The notes: generated by a model from the sequence alone, not told the origin. A stretch of 64,000 bases of DNA from Pullulanibacillus sp. KACC 23026 (GCF_029094525.1 NZ_CP119107.1:3596001-3660000); one strand, 5' to 3'; positions 7,634 to 17,494 are shown, counted from the first letter of the stretch. Numbers and translations: made by a program.

Positions 7634-9391
7634 CTAGCGACTATTAACCTGAGATTTTAAAAGATCCCGGTCTTTGTATTGGATTTCATAAATTCGACGG
7701 TACAGACCATGTGGTTGATTAACCAATTCGTGATGAGTACCTTTCTGAGCAATTTCACCATTTTCAAGAACAATAATTTGATCAGCGTGCTGAACAGATG
7801 AAATTCGATGAGCAATGACAAATGTGGTCCGACCGTTCATGAGCTCACGAAAAGCCGCCTGAATTTTGGCTTCCGTTTGCATATCAACAGCACTTGTAGA
7901 GTCATCTAAAATAAGGATACTTGGATTCATAATCAATGCGCGTGCAATTGAAATCCGTTGCTTTTGTCCGCCTGATAACCCCAATCCTCGCTCACCGAGT
8001 ACTGTATCATAGCCGTCAGGAAGCTCCATAATGAATTCATGGGCATCCGCTCGCTTGGCAGCCTCTCGAATTTCCTCATCACTCGCATCAGGATTTCCAT
8101 AAGCAATGTTGTCTCGAATGGTTGAAGAAAAAAGGAAGGTTTCTTGTAAGACATAGCCAATGCTCTTACGTAAGGTTTTTAAATTGAAATCTTGCACATT
8201 GACCCCGTCAATCAACAGTTCGCCTTCTGTCACATCATAGAACCGAGAGATCAATTGTGTAATGGTAGTCTTACCAGCACCTGTTGCCCCCATTAACCCG
8301 ATCACTTCGCCCGGTTTAGCCTCAAAGGTGACATTCTTAAGCGCATAACTTGTTTCATTCGGGTAAATTAACGACACATTATTAAATTGAACATGCCCTG
8401 TAATCGGAATTTCCACTGCATTTTCTGGTGACTGGATTTCAATAGGCTCATCTAAGATTTGCAGCAACCGTTCACCCGATGCCTTTGCCTGAGAAAATGT
8501 ATTCACCAGGAAGCCGAGATCCATAAGGGGTCCCATAATGTACCAAACCAAACTGAAAAAGGCAAACAAGCGGCCAGGACTCAGTTGACCGGTCATCACA
8601 TAATGGCCGCCTAATCCCAAGAGAATAACGACACAAATATTTCCTATAAACCCCATGAAAGGAAAATATTTAGCCCAAATCAAAGCCGTATTAATCTGTT
8701 GATCTTTGTAATCCGTATTATGTTCAGAAAAGCGGTCGATTTCTTCATTTTCTTGTGAGAGCGCTTTTACAGTGTTCATCCCGCTAATATTTTCTTGTAC
8801 ACGTGTGTTCAATCGACCCATTGACTTCCGAATTCCTCGGAACGCCGGATGGACTTTGCGATCAAACTTATAAACCGTTACACAAAGAAACGGAGTCATA
8901 AGAAGAGTCACGACCGCAAGTTGCCAAGAATAAGAAAACATAATGATTAAGCTTAGTCCAACGATTAAGATGAAATTGAAAAGTTGAGTAAAGCCAAACG
9001 ACAGGAAGTTCCGGAATCCTTCCACATCCTGTGTTAAACGAGACATCAAATCTCCAGTTCGGGCATTATCGTAGTAACGAAATGGAAGATCTTGAAGCTT
9101 TTTATACAAGGCTTTTCTCAATTCATAAACGGCACCAATCCCAAACTGGTTGGACCAATAAGATTGAAAGTAAGCGGCGAACCCTTTAAAAACCATAAGG
9201 ATAATAAAACCAATAGCTAAATAGGCCGCCAAATTGTAATGCTTCTTGTTTACAACATTATCAATTGTCTGCTGTAAAAAAATGGGATAAAGTACGGTAA
9301 TGCCTGTCACTATTAGAAGAAAGATAATAGAACCGACAAAATATCGTCTGTAGGGCCAATAAAATTGTTTTAACCTTTTAAACGTTTCCAT
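7634..9391 (-). CDS. Multidrug-type ABC exporter, degenerate-site half (YknU/YfiB-like)
   Basis: A 585-residue half-transporter with six membrane helices (residues ~15-305) and an ATPase domain: Walker A GATGAGKTT, signature LSGGQKQ, Walker B ILILDDSTSAVD and switch His in VIAHRIS. The residue that should be the catalytic Glu after Walker B is Asp, the hallmark of the degenerate site in asymmetric exporters such as BmrCD. Its neighbour downstream carries the complementary intact Glu and an odd signature, so the pair forms one functional and one degenerate ATP site. The start is the ATG at 9391 behind GGTAGGTGA. Length equals that of B. subtilis YknU, but assignment among YknU, YfiB and BmrC is uncertain. 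Confidence 0.87.
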   Translation of the reverse strand: METFKRLKQFYWPYRRYFVGSIIFLLIVTGITVLYPIFLQQTIDNVVNKKHYNLAAYLAIGFIILMVFKGFAAYFQSYWSNQFGIGAVYELRKALYKKLQDLPFRYYDNARTGDLMSRLTQDVEGFRNFLSFGFTQLFNFILIVGLSLIIMFSYSWQLAVVTLLMTPFLCVTVYKFDRKVHPAFRGIRKSMGRLNTRVQENISGMNTVKALSQENEEIDRFSEHNTDYKDQQINTALIWAKYFPFMGFIGNICVVILLGLGGHYVMTGQLSPGRLFAFFSLVWYIMGPLMDLGFLVNTFSQAKASGERLLQILDEPIEIQSPENAVEIPITGHVQFNNVSLIYPNETSYALKNVTFEAKPGEVIGLMGATGAGKTTITQLISRFYDVTEGELLIDGVNVQDFNLKTLRKSIGYVLQETFLFSSTIRDNIAYGNPDASDEEIREAAKRADAHEFIMELPDGYDTVLGERGLGLSGGQKQRISIARALIMNPSILILDDSTSAVDMQTEAKIQAAFRELMNGRTTFVIAHRISSVQHADQIIVLENGEIAQKGTHHELVNQPHGLYRRIYEIQYKDRDLLKSQVNSR

Positions 9392-10038
9392 GCTGTCACC
9401 TACCTATTCGGTCATAAAATTGTAACAAAGATTAATATATCGGATTTCGAAATAAATAACCACACGTCAAAACCTTCAAATCAATCGAAATGGCGTCAAT
9501 TAAGGCGGTATACACCGTTTTTTTCATACAATAATTATTAATTTATCAAAATTCGCAGATTTACTTAAAAATACATACCATTCCATTATTATCGCCCCCT
9601 GAAAGTACAAAAATGAATCAACAGCCTAAACTTTTAAAAGAATGTCTCTATTTTGACAAACATTTTAAAAAAAGACCATTAATAAGCCTATTATTTTTTG
9701 ATGAGAAAATGCCTGTTTCCTCATAAGAAGATCCTCCCCACTAAATTTAGGACAGCCCTCGAACTTATTTGTGTGCTCTTATCTTTTTGAAAATGATGCT
9801 CACTGGCTTGTTCCCCTCATTATTCCCGGAATGATCAACCCTATTTGTTTGAGATGCGAGTTGAGGCCCTCTATAATTATAGGTGCCGTCTTATGAAAAA
9901 AGAGGAGGATTGCTTCCTTAAAGGGCTTATCTGTTATAGAATGGTTTGATCAAGAGATCCGTACTAATAGAGGAGAAGCGATTGGGGATTCTACCACGAT
10001 CCTTTTTTGTAACGAATGAAGCTTGATGGCAAAATGGT
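9392..10038. other. AT-rich intergenic region, no gene seen
   Basis: About 650 bp between the divergently oriented exporter operon and the mechanosensitive channel gene. Short open frames lack ribosome binding sites. It presumably holds the two promoters, but I see no convincing element. Confidence 0.5.
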
Positions 10039-10056
10039 CCAAGGAGTGTATGACAA

Positions 10057-10926
10057 ATGACTAATTTACAAAAATATCTAAGTGAAGATTTTTGGGTAAC
10101 ATTAATATCCAAAGTAGGTGTAGCCCTCATCCAAATTGCGATTGTCTTCATCATCTACTTAATCGTTAAATCAATTGGAACAAAGGTGATTGAGCGCTCC
10201 TTTGAACGTTACAAGGAGAAGCGAGAGGTTTCTTCTGGACGAGTTATAACACTAGAAAGATTGCTCCTTAACATATTTAGTTACGTCTTGTTTTTTATCT
10301 TTATCGTCATTATCTTTCAAACATTCGGTCTTAAAACATCTAGTTTATTAGCAGGAGCCGGAGTTGTGGGATTAGCTGTTGGTTTTGGAGCACAAGGTCT
10401 TGTCAGTGATATTGTTACAGGTTTTTTTATTTTATTAGAGCAGCAAATCGATGTTGGAGATTATGTAACAATTGGAAATCTTGACGGAATTGTAGAAGAA
10501 GTGGGTCTAAGAACGACCCATTTAAGATCCTTTGATGGGACCGTTCATTTCATTCCGAACCGGGGGATCTCGACGGTCAGTAACCATTCTCGCGGCAACA
10601 TGCGCGCATTAGTCGATATCAGCATTGCCTATGATGAGAACATCGATGAAGCGATCAAAGTCATTCAAGACACTTGCGATAAAGTAGCTGAAGGAAACGA
10701 AATGATTATTGAAGGACCGAGTGTACTTGGCGTTCAAACAATCGGGAGTTCTGACGTTGTACTCCGCATCATTGCTCAAACAAGGAACGGTGAACAGTGG
10801 GAAGTCGAACGAATTCTGAAAAAGGCGATTAAAGAAGCGTTTGATGAAAATGGGATTGAAATTCCATATCCACATCAAGTCTATGTGCACAAAAACGACA
10901 TCAATAACGCGCGCAGCACTCAATAA
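10057..10926 (+). CDS. ykuT: Small-conductance mechanosensitive channel (MscS family, YkuT-like)
   Basis: The 289-residue protein has N-terminal membrane helices (residues ~15-40 and 67-90). The pore helix is rich in Gly/Ala (LLAGAGVVGLAVGFGAQGL, residues ~100-118), the MscS hallmark packing TM3. The MscS beta domain follows (VGDYVTIGNLDGIVEEVGLRTT), then an alpha/beta C-terminal domain ending PYPHQVYVH. It releases solutes when membrane tension rises after hypo-osmotic shock. SD AAGGAGTG precedes the ATG. In B. subtilis ykuT follows ykuS and dapL; here it is near the same genes but on the opposite strand, with a CNNM gene between, so synteny is retained but rearranged. Confidence 0.92.
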   Translation: MTNLQKYLSEDFWVTLISKVGVALIQIAIVFIIYLIVKSIGTKVIERSFERYKEKREVSSGRVITLERLLLNIFSYVLFFIFIVIIFQTFGLKTSSLLAGAGVVGLAVGFGAQGLVSDIVTGFFILLEQQIDVGDYVTIGNLDGIVEEVGLRTTHLRSFDGTVHFIPNRGISTVSNHSRGNMRALVDISIAYDENIDEAIKVIQDTCDKVAEGNEMIIEGPSVLGVQTIGSSDVVLRIIAQTRNGEQWEVERILKKAIKEAFDENGIEIPYPHQVYVHKNDINNARSTQ

Positions 10927-10961
10927 AAACAGGCATACCAAAACACGTTTAAAACGATTAA

Positions 10962-10997
10962 AAGGAAGCGAACCTATCGTTCGCTTCCTTTTTTTAG
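10962..10997. terminator. Intrinsic terminator shared by convergent ykuT and CNNM genes
   Basis: GGAAGCGAAC and GTTCGCTTCC form a perfect 10-bp stem with a CTAT loop, followed by TTTTTTT on the plus strand. The minus-strand CNNM gene ends at 10994, so it could also terminate there. Confidence 0.8.
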
Positions 10998-12307
10998 GCG
11001 TTACTCTGTTCTGCTTCATCCAGATCGTAAATTTCCACACTCTTGATCCAGGAGCCTTCCAATTCATGGACTTTAATTTCTAAATGCTCCACTTGGACCA
11101 CCTCATTAAGCATAAGGTCGGGATTATCGGCTAGGATCAGACCCGCGATCGTATCAATATCTTCATGTTCAATATGTGTATGAAACTGACGATTAATATC
11201 CGTTGTTAGCGTTTTGCCATCGACCAAATAACGGCCGGGCCCAATTTGTTCGATCGTTGCCCGTTCATCCTCATCAAATTCATCGCGAATTTCTCCTACA
11301 ATTTCTTCAAGTATGTCCTCAACCGTCACCATCCCTGAAGTTCCACCATACTCATCAACTAAAATCGCCATGTGCTCCCGCTTTTTTTGCATGATAAGAA
11401 GGAGTTGTTTGATCGGCATCGTCTCGTGGACTCGCAGGATTGGACGAATGTGAGCTTCTAACCGAGGGTCTGTTATACTGTCAAAGCGTTCGCTTGAATA
11501 GTAAAGTTCTTTTATATTAATAACCCCGACAATATGGTCTTTATCCCCTTTGGCAATCGGATAACGGGTGTAGGTATGCCGCTTCATTTCGTCTTTATTT
11601 TCTTCAAGGGACCGGTCAACGAACAAACAGATAAGTTCAGTTCTTGGTACCATAATTTCACGGGCGACACGGTCATCAAAATCAAAAATGCGATTCACAT
11701 ATCGATACTCCGCTTGATTAATCTCACCGCTTTGATAACTTTCGGAAAGCAATAATCTGAGTTCCTCTTCAGTATGAACTTCCTCCGCTTCTCCCATTGG
11801 TTTAATCCCAAATAACCGAGAAACAGCATTTGCAGATCTATTTAATAACCATATAAAGGGAAAAGCAATGCGGCTAAACCAAATCAACGGTTTCGCACTC
11901 CACATCAAAATAACCTCAGCCTTTTGAATAGCCATGCTTTTAGGAGCCAGTTCACCAAAAACAACGTGAAATAATGTGATGATTAGAAATGCTAAAATGC
12001 CTGAAATGGTAAACGAAAGGGTTGAGCTAAATGGCAAGGTATGAAGCAGTGGCTCTAATAATCCCTCAACAACGGGCTCCCCTAACCAACCAATCCCAAG
12101 AGAAGCCATTGTAATTCCCAATTGACAGGAAGATAGATAGGCATCCATCTCTTTTAGGACGCGCAAACCGTCTTTTGCCTTTTTCTCCCCTTTTTCGCTT
12201 AATGCTTCTACACGGGATTTTCTCACTCTTACAATGGCAAATTCTGCAGCCACAAAAAATGCGGTAAAAAAGATGAGAATAAGAACACAAATTAATTTTA
12301 ATAACAT
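10994..12307 (-). CDS. CNNM/CorC-family membrane protein with CBS domains (HlyC/CorC type)
   Basis: A 437-residue protein with the DUF21/CNNM membrane domain (residues ~1-190, three to four helices). A CBS pair follows (about 205-320, with REIMVPRTE at its start and MAILVDEYGGTSGMVTVED near its end) and then the CorC_HlyC domain (about 335-420). Family members in Bacillus (YhdP/MpfA-like) are linked to magnesium homeostasis, probably as Mg2+ exporters or regulators; the old name hemolysin is misleading. The ATG at 12307 has GGGGAG six bases upstream; the earlier TTG at 12328 overlaps that SD and is rejected. It is a single gene, convergent with ykuT. Confidence 0.88.
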   Translation of the reverse strand: MLLKLICVLILIFFTAFFVAAEFAIVRVRKSRVEALSEKGEKKAKDGLRVLKEMDAYLSSCQLGITMASLGIGWLGEPVVEGLLEPLLHTLPFSSTLSFTISGILAFLIITLFHVVFGELAPKSMAIQKAEVILMWSAKPLIWFSRIAFPFIWLLNRSANAVSRLFGIKPMGEAEEVHTEEELRLLLSESYQSGEINQAEYRYVNRIFDFDDRVAREIMVPRTELICLFVDRSLEENKDEMKRHTYTRYPIAKGDKDHIVGVINIKELYYSSERFDSITDPRLEAHIRPILRVHETMPIKQLLLIMQKKREHMAILVDEYGGTSGMVTVEDILEEIVGEIRDEFDEDERATIEQIGPGRYLVDGKTLTTDINRQFHTHIEHEDIDTIAGLILADNPDLMLNEVVQVEHLEIKVHELEGSWIKSVEIYDLDEAEQSNA

Positions 12308-12309
12308 AA

Positions 12310-12680
12310 ATAACTCCCCACGATTCAAACTTTTCTTTCTTAAACGCTGCAGTTAAGCGATGCAAATCTTGAACGCATCCCCCTATTCATGTATAGGTTT
12401 TCTCCATTGCACACTTTCCAAGGGTTGACATCTATATGTAAAGAATTCGCCTAATCCGCAGGCAGCCCGATGATCGTTTTCCCTGACTGTAGACGAACAA
12501 GTGTCACCCAACTTATCAAAATCAATTCCTTTTCTGGATAAAAAACGTGTTGGAGAACAACCATGAAGCCCTAAAAGCCGTTCCGTAGACTTCTGGTACT
12601 TATCCTTACGTAAAAGCTATCATCATGGTTTCAAAATGACCTTTTATCTTTTTGGCCTTAAGTAGATAAACATCGATATG
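12310..12680. other. Intergenic region, no gene seen
   Basis: About 370 bp between the CNNM gene and the ykuS terminator. Nothing coding is supported on either strand; it should contain the CNNM promoter. Confidence 0.45.
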
Positions 12681-12706
12681 AAAAAGCAGCCCTCAGGCTG
12701 CTTTAT
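12680..12706 (-). terminator. Intrinsic terminator after ykuS
   Basis: On the minus strand AAGCAGCC-TGAG-GGCTGCTT forms an 8-bp stem followed by a T-rich run, about 20 bp past the ykuS stop. Confidence 0.75.
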
Positions 12707-12723
12707 TCAACGCTTCCCTTAGA

Positions 12724-12963
12724 TTAAAGATTTTGTTCAACGGCTTCGCAGACGTCATCCGCGCTCATCCCAGTTGCGTCAATTACTGGGCTTTTCGTAG
12801 CTGTCGTTTGGATTCCCATCACATCACGGTCCTGTCCAGTGACGACGCAGCAATCACATCCGTTGATATCTGATTCTGAGCGAAGTGTCACCACTTCATA
12901 CCCTCTGTCTTTAAGGGCTTCAGACACCGCTGTAAGAGATTCTTCAACTGCAATTCTTGCCAT
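12724..12963 (-). CDS. ykuS: UPF0180 family protein YkuS
   Basis: A 79-residue acidic protein. The C-terminal half has a paired Cys motif ([11 protein letters not shown]) and [10 protein letters not shown], both typical of UPF0180/YkuS. The family is confined mostly to Bacillales and has no known biochemical role; the fold is probably a small alpha/beta domain. SD AGAGGAGG precedes the ATG. It lies downstream of the diaminopimelate deacetylase gene as in B. subtilis, separated by about 135 bp, with its own terminator. The conserved company of dapH/dapL is the only functional hint. Confidence 0.88.
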   Translation of the reverse strand: MARIAVEESLTAVSEALKDRGYEVVTLRSESDINGCDCCVVTGQDRDVMGIQTTATKSPVIDATGMSADDVCEAVEQNL

Positions 12964-13099
12964 TCTAGAAAACCTCCTCTGTCTTCTTCCAAGCTCCCCG
13001 TCATTGGGGCTATTCTTAGATTGGCAAAAAGAGGCGGCCCTTATTCGTTTTCCCTTTTATCAATTTCAATCATACACCTATTATAGAAATAAAAAGGAA

Positions 13100-14233
13100 T
13101 TAGGAATGAGGATGACCTAAGAAGGTCAAATAACGCGCGATCACATCAACCGCAACCGGGATTGCCGCTTCATCCGGATTAAGCGTTGAAGTATGAAGCC
13201 CCGATTCAGAAGAAACGCCTAGCCAGAACATAAAGCCTGGGATTTCTTTAAGAAAATACCCAAAATCTTCGCCAGTCATGGCTTCCTTAGCTTCAACGAC
13301 TTCTATGTTATGAAGTCGTGCAAAAGAAAGGAATTTTTCGATCTCCTGCTGATGATTGTATACTTGATAATAATTGGAGCCAAAATCAATGGTTACCTCG
13401 CAATCAAAGGCCATTTCAATCCCTTTTGCCTGTCGTTCGACCTCGGATTTCATCATCTCCATAGATTCCGGAGTAAGCGCCCGGATTGTCCCCTCTAAAC
13501 GAGCCGATTCGGCAATCACGTTTTGTCTTGATCCACCGGTTATCTTCCCAATCGTCACCACACCACTGTCGAGCGGATTCACCCGCCTTGACACAATCGA
13601 TTGGAGCTGGGTGATTAAGTGAGCACCCGCTACGACCATATCATTGGCAAGGTGAGGAAAAGCAGCATGTCCTCCCTTTCCCTTTAAATCGATAAAGAGC
13701 TCAGAGGTGTTAGCAAATAACAATCCCGGTTTTGTCGCAATCGTTCCAGTTGGATATTCAGGAGCAATGTGCAGAGCCATCATCATGTCAGGACGCCACT
13801 CTTGAAATTGATCGCTCTGCATCATCGGTAAAGCTCCACCTGGTCCTTCTTCAGCTGGCTGAAAGACGAATAGGAGATCTTGTTGTAGGGGCGGCTGCTC
13901 TAACAGTCGCGCGATCACGCCGAGGGCAATCGTCATATGTAAGTCATGACCACAGGCATGCATTCTCCCTTCATGCCGTGAAGTAAAATCAAGACCAGTT
14001 TCCTCTATAATGGGCAAACCGTCTATATCCGTTCGATACCCAAGTGTTCGAGTTGGATTGGTTCCCTTAAGTTTGACAAAGAAGCCGGTTTTCCAGGTCT
14101 TTATTTCGATCCGTTCTTGATGAGGAAACGTTTCGATAACCTTCAATAAATAGCTCTGAGTTTTGATTTCCTCAAATCCTAATTCCGGAATTTGGTGCAG
14201 CTGTCTTCTTACTGAAATTAAATCAAGTCCCAT
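13100..14233 (-). CDS. dapL: N-acetyldiaminopimelate deacetylase
   Basis: A 377-residue M20-family amidohydrolase that removes acetyl from N-acetyl-LL-diaminopimelate, a step towards meso-diaminopimelate and lysine in the acetylase branch. Visible metal and catalytic motifs are [29 protein letters not shown] and the C-terminal [10 protein letters not shown]. The lid domain is around residues 170-290. The ATG at 14233 follows TAGGAGG. In B. subtilis the homologue YkuR is directly downstream of dapH; here the same order is kept but a terminator and a 182-bp dispersed repeat lie between, so it may have its own promoter. Close paralogues (hippurate hydrolases) are less likely given the dapH neighbour. 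Confidence 0.9.
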   Translation of the reverse strand: MGLDLISVRRQLHQIPELGFEEIKTQSYLLKVIETFPHQERIEIKTWKTGFFVKLKGTNPTRTLGYRTDIDGLPIIEETGLDFTSRHEGRMHACGHDLHMTIALGVIARLLEQPPLQQDLLFVFQPAEEGPGGALPMMQSDQFQEWRPDMMMALHIAPEYPTGTIATKPGLLFANTSELFIDLKGKGGHAAFPHLANDMVVAGAHLITQLQSIVSRRVNPLDSGVVTIGKITGGSRQNVIAESARLEGTIRALTPESMEMMKSEVERQAKGIEMAFDCEVTIDFGSNYYQVYNHQQEIEKFLSFARLHNIEVVEAKEAMTGEDFGYFLKEIPGFMFWLGVSSESGLHTSTLNPDEAAIPVAVDVIARYLTFLGHPHS

Positions 14234-14355
14234 AATAACCTCCTATAAGAAGAGCGGAAGAGTCCTTGGTCTGCCACACTAACCCAATACTGAATCAACA
14301 GGACTTCTTCACCACTCTAAATCTTTCTTATGCTTAAAGAATGGTCTTTTATTTT

Positions 14356-14537
14356 GGCTCTTTTCTAAAAGATTGTTGCTAGTTGATAAAAATAGGTGGA
14401 AATAGGCGCGACTCTTGCGGGAATAGCAAGCCAGGTGAGACCCCGCAGGCGTATTTTGCCGAGGAGGCTCACGGATTGCCCGCGGAAAGCGAGCTTATTG
14501 GAGCCTAAAAAAAACAACAAAGTTTACGAAAACAGCC
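14356..14537 (+). repeat. Dispersed 180-bp MITE-like repeat, copy 1 (complete)
   Basis: Begins GGCTCTTTTCTAAAAGATTG and ends CGTAAACTTTGTTG-type sequence when read inverted (18 of 23 terminal bases match), giving imperfect terminal inverted repeats. The inside contains GCGGGAATAGCAAGCCAGG and GAGGAGGCTCACGGATTGCC. A second complete copy is at 50223-50402 in opposite orientation and a truncated one at 31033-31106. No coding capacity. Confidence 0.85.
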
Positions 14538-14636
14538 TTTATTTTTCTTTTAACTCAAGGCCTAGAACTGACCAACCCCCATCGCTCGTAACGTAAACGG
14601 ATGAGTTAGTCGGATTAGGGTTGGCTGCAAAAAGAT

Positions 14637-14685
14637 TTCAAAAAGGGGCTGACTTCATTGAAGAGTCAGGCCCCTTTTGTCCAGT
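14637..14685 (-). terminator. Intrinsic terminator after dapH
   Basis: AAAAGGGGCCTGACT and AGTCAGCCCCTTTTT face each other on the minus strand, about 20 bp after the dapH stop. Confidence 0.75.
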
Positions 14686-14701
14686 GTTATTAATCGCGTT
14701 C

Positions 14702-15415
14702 TTAGTCTTCTTTAAGCTGTCTAAGCTCTTGCTTAATTTCGACTTTCGAACGTGTCTTGTCATCAATTTCTTTAATAATTCTTGCAGGAACACCGGCAAC
14801 TACTTTATTCGCTGGAACATCTTCAATAACAACAGCACCTGCTGCTACTACTGAGCCCTTCCCGATTTTTACCCCTTCAAGAACAACCGCATTGGCACCA
14901 ATCAGTACATCATCTTCTAAAATCACCGGCTGGGCAGAAGGCGGTTCAATAACACCGGCTAAAACAGCGCCAGCACCTACATGACAGTTCTTACCCACTG
15001 TAGCTCGTCCACCTAAGATCGCGCCCATATCAATCATCGTGCCTTCACCAATAACAGCCCCAATGTTAATAACAGCGCCCATCATAATGACGGCATTATT
15101 GCCGATTTCGACTTGATCACGGATAATAGCACCTGGTTCAATACGCGCTTGCACTTTCTTTGTATCCAAAAGCGGAATAGCCGAGTGACGGCGGTCATTC
15201 TCTAATACATAATCCTCAATTCGTGACGAGTTCGTTTCCAACACATCGCGAATGATTTTCCATTCACCAAAAAGCACACCTGTCGTTCCATTGATAAAAC
15301 TCTTTGTGCCTTCGCCGAAGTCAATGCCTTCCAAATCCCCTTTTATGTAGACCTTTACAGGTGTTGATTTTTCACTGTTTTGAATAAACGCAATGATTTC
15401 ATTGGCATCCATCAT
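14702..15415 (-). CDS. dapH: 2,3,4,5-tetrahydropyridine-2,6-dicarboxylate N-acetyltransferase
   Basis: The 237-residue protein transfers acetyl from acetyl-CoA to tetrahydrodipicolinate, opening the acetylated branch of diaminopimelate/lysine synthesis. An N-terminal DapH domain (residues ~1-80) is followed by a left-handed beta-helix of hexapeptide repeats (about 90-205; for example [20 protein letters not shown] and [19 protein letters not shown]). Length matches B. subtilis DapH (236). SD GGAGGG is 10 bases before the first of two adjacent ATGs. It precedes dapL but is separated from it by a terminator and a repeat element. Confidence 0.94.
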   Translation of the reverse strand: MMDANEIIAFIQNSEKSTPVKVYIKGDLEGIDFGEGTKSFINGTTGVLFGEWKIIRDVLETNSSRIEDYVLENDRRHSAIPLLDTKKVQARIEPGAIIRDQVEIGNNAVIMMGAVINIGAVIGEGTMIDMGAILGGRATVGKNCHVGAGAVLAGVIEPPSAQPVILEDDVLIGANAVVLEGVKIGKGSVVAAGAVVIEDVPANKVVAGVPARIIKEIDDKTRSKVEIKQELRQLKED

Positions 15416-15546
15416 GGTCCAAACACCCTCCCTTTAATCGCCTGCCACAGCATTAATTGCCTGGCTTCTTTTTTTCCTTTTCTTCTTTAGAAGTCTAAAG
15501 TCTCTTCTATGTTAACGAATTTTTGCGATGAAGTCTATTAAATCCT

Positions 15547-16422
15547 TCAATCAAACGGATACTCTTCTCTCACTAAATCAACGAAAGCTTTTACTTGCCG
15601 AAGTTCTAAAGCTTCTTCAGAGGTCAATAACCACGTCCCGCGTTCGAGTCTGCTTCCCGATACATCAAGCAACGGTAAACGAGAGATACTTTCATCCCGC
15701 TCAGTCAGGCTAATTCCTGGCAAGATCGCATAACCAATTCCATTCAATGCCATTTGTTTGCATGTCTCAATTTGATCAACAATGATCGTGCGTTCAGGAC
15801 GTTTTTTAAAAGTTTGATGCCACCAATCTTGAATGACATGATGATAGTTTGAATCACTCCGGAATTGAATATAGGGCCTTGGTGTTTTTGGAAGATCCTC
15901 TATTGATTCAATTTGGGTATCGACTAAATGCAAAGCATCCGAGAAGAGATGATGCTTAGTGCCCCGCCATTTAGGATTTCCTCTTATAATGCCGATGTGA
16001 CTGTCATCCTCATACATATGCCTTAGGATCTCACTGGACCAGCCTGTCATTAGTGAAATTTTCACTTGAGGATATCGGGCAACATATTTCTTTAACATTT
16101 TCGGAAGCCAATATTGGCCGATTATAGAGGCCACTGCAATTTTTAAGGTACCATAGATTTCCTTGACATTCATTTGCATTTCTTCACGAAGATGTCCTTC
16201 GATCTCAAGCATCTCCTTAGCAAATTGGGCCACTTTTTCTCCTTCTGATGTAAGAATCAGCCCTTTCTTTGATCTTACGAATAAAGGGATGCCCCAATCT
16301 TCTTCAATCGAATGGAGGCGCTGACTGAGTGCAGGCTGAGAAACAAAAAGACGCTCTGCGGCTTTTCTCATATTTTTTTCTTCGGCCAAAACCGAAATCA
16401 CTTGCATGTCCGATCTTTGCAT
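15547..16422 (-). CDS. ccpC: LysR-family regulator, CcpC-like
   Basis: A 291-residue LysR-type regulator: winged helix-turn-helix at residues ~3-60 (AAERLFVSQPALSQRLHSIE) and an effector-binding domain from ~90. In B. subtilis CcpC (YkuM) is a citrate-responsive repressor of citB and citZ and sits next to ykuQ (dapH) and ykuL, as here, which makes this assignment more likely than another LysR member. SD TGGAGG precedes the ATG. It is transcribed alone. The citrate link is inherited from family and synteny, not shown by the sequence. Confidence 0.8.
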   Translation of the reverse strand: MQRSDMQVISVLAEEKNMRKAAERLFVSQPALSQRLHSIEEDWGIPLFVRSKKGLILTSEGEKVAQFAKEMLEIEGHLREEMQMNVKEIYGTLKIAVASIIGQYWLPKMLKKYVARYPQVKISLMTGWSSEILRHMYEDDSHIGIIRGNPKWRGTKHHLFSDALHLVDTQIESIEDLPKTPRPYIQFRSDSNYHHVIQDWWHQTFKKRPERTIIVDQIETCKQMALNGIGYAILPGISLTERDESISRLPLLDVSGSRLERGTWLLTSEEALELRQVKAFVDLVREEYPFD

Positions 16423-16599
16423 TTTGATCCTCCATTAAACAAGACTCACCTGTGGAGATGATAGCACTCATTATAATGGATTCCAGCTTAATTCGCGACC
16501 TTCTTTAGATACAAAATAGAAAAATTCCTCTTTTCTCATCAGAAATGGGAACCGTTAAAACACGTTTCGATTCAGAAAGACAACCGGAAATGATGTTTA

Positions 16600-16672
16600 G
16601 AAAAAGGAGGTTATCCTATACCGTTTTCCCCTCCTAAGGAAAAAACAACGAATAGGATAACCTCCTTTAGTA
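16600..16672 (-). terminator. Large hairpin downstream of darB
   Basis: AAAGGAGGTTATCCTAT and its exact complement ATAGGATAACCTCCTTT form a 17-bp stem around a ~32-base loop, followed by TTTTTC on the minus strand. The arms contain anti-SD-like sequence. It probably acts as the darB terminator. Confidence 0.65.
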
Positions 16673-16680
16673 ATTTAGAC

Positions 16681-17142
16681 TTACTTTACAGGTAGGACTT
16701 CATGACTAATATCCCTCAAGTAATGGTTCATGAACTTAAGCAAAGCACTTCTTGGGATAATCCCTTTAAAATTTTCTTCCTGATCTACTACACACAAAAA
16801 AGGTTCATTTATCGAAAGTTTGACAACGGTTAAGAAATCATCATCCGGGTGAACAATGGGGACAGAGCTTTTCATGACGTCTTGCACTTTAAACTCCGAT
16901 AACTTTTCAAATTCGATCCGTTCAATTCCAAAGATATGATTTAAGATCATCGTTTTACTTACGATTCCTTGGAATTTATTTTTTATGTCGACTACTGGTA
17001 TGGCCGAATATCCTGATTTGACAAGAACAAGCAAAGCGTGTTCTAGTGGGTTATTCGATTGAACGACTGCTACTTGCTCATCAGGAATGATCAAATCCAT
17101 TATATTCTTATTAATGACATCACACTCTTTTAGTCGTTTCAA
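16681..17142 (-). CDS. darB: CBS-domain protein, DarB (YkuL)-like
   Basis: The 153-residue protein consists of two CBS motifs (residues ~10-65 and 80-140) and nothing else. In Bacillus, DarB (YkuL) binds cyclic di-AMP and in its free form stimulates Rel and pyruvate carboxylase. Adjacency to ccpC matches the B. subtilis order. The start is a TTG at 17142 with GGAG ten bases upstream; no better start is visible. The c-di-AMP role is by homology and synteny. Confidence 0.82.
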   Translation of the reverse strand: MKRLKECDVINKNIMDLIIPDEQVAVVQSNNPLEHALLVLVKSGYSAIPVVDIKNKFQGIVSKTMILNHIFGIERIEFEKLSEFKVQDVMKSSVPIVHPDDDFLTVVKLSINEPFLCVVDQEENFKGIIPRSALLKFMNHYLRDISHEVLPVK

Positions 17143-17494
17143 GGTCTGTCAACTCCTTTTCCTTCAAAACCATGAAAGCCTTTTCACAACCATACAATAG
17201 TTTATCACAAACAGCTTGTTCAGGTCATGATCTTTTCCATCCATTTTTTTATTTCTGGATGCCATTAGTTCTTCTCCAATTAGAGAATTACCCCTATATC
17301 CTATTCATAAAACCTTAAGAATATCTTAAAACGAATTCAATGAGGTCTGAAGAGTGACTGATTCACTTTCTATTATTTTTTAGAAAACTATGTCGAATTC
17401 ATGTAAGTTTTGGCGAATCTATTTAAATGTTTTCTTGATTATAGGATAATGACTTGAAGTGACTTTTCTATTAAATCGAGAGGAGACGGCTCAA
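17143..17494. other. Intergenic region, no gene seen
   Basis: About 350 bp of AT-rich sequence between divergent darB and the Spo0E-like gene; it should hold both promoters. I see no coding signal. Confidence 0.45.

Noticed and set aside
12066-12365. 99-residue frame on the minus strand
   Set aside because: Out of frame with the CNNM gene it overlaps and rich in Lys/Arg/Cys; a shadow frame.
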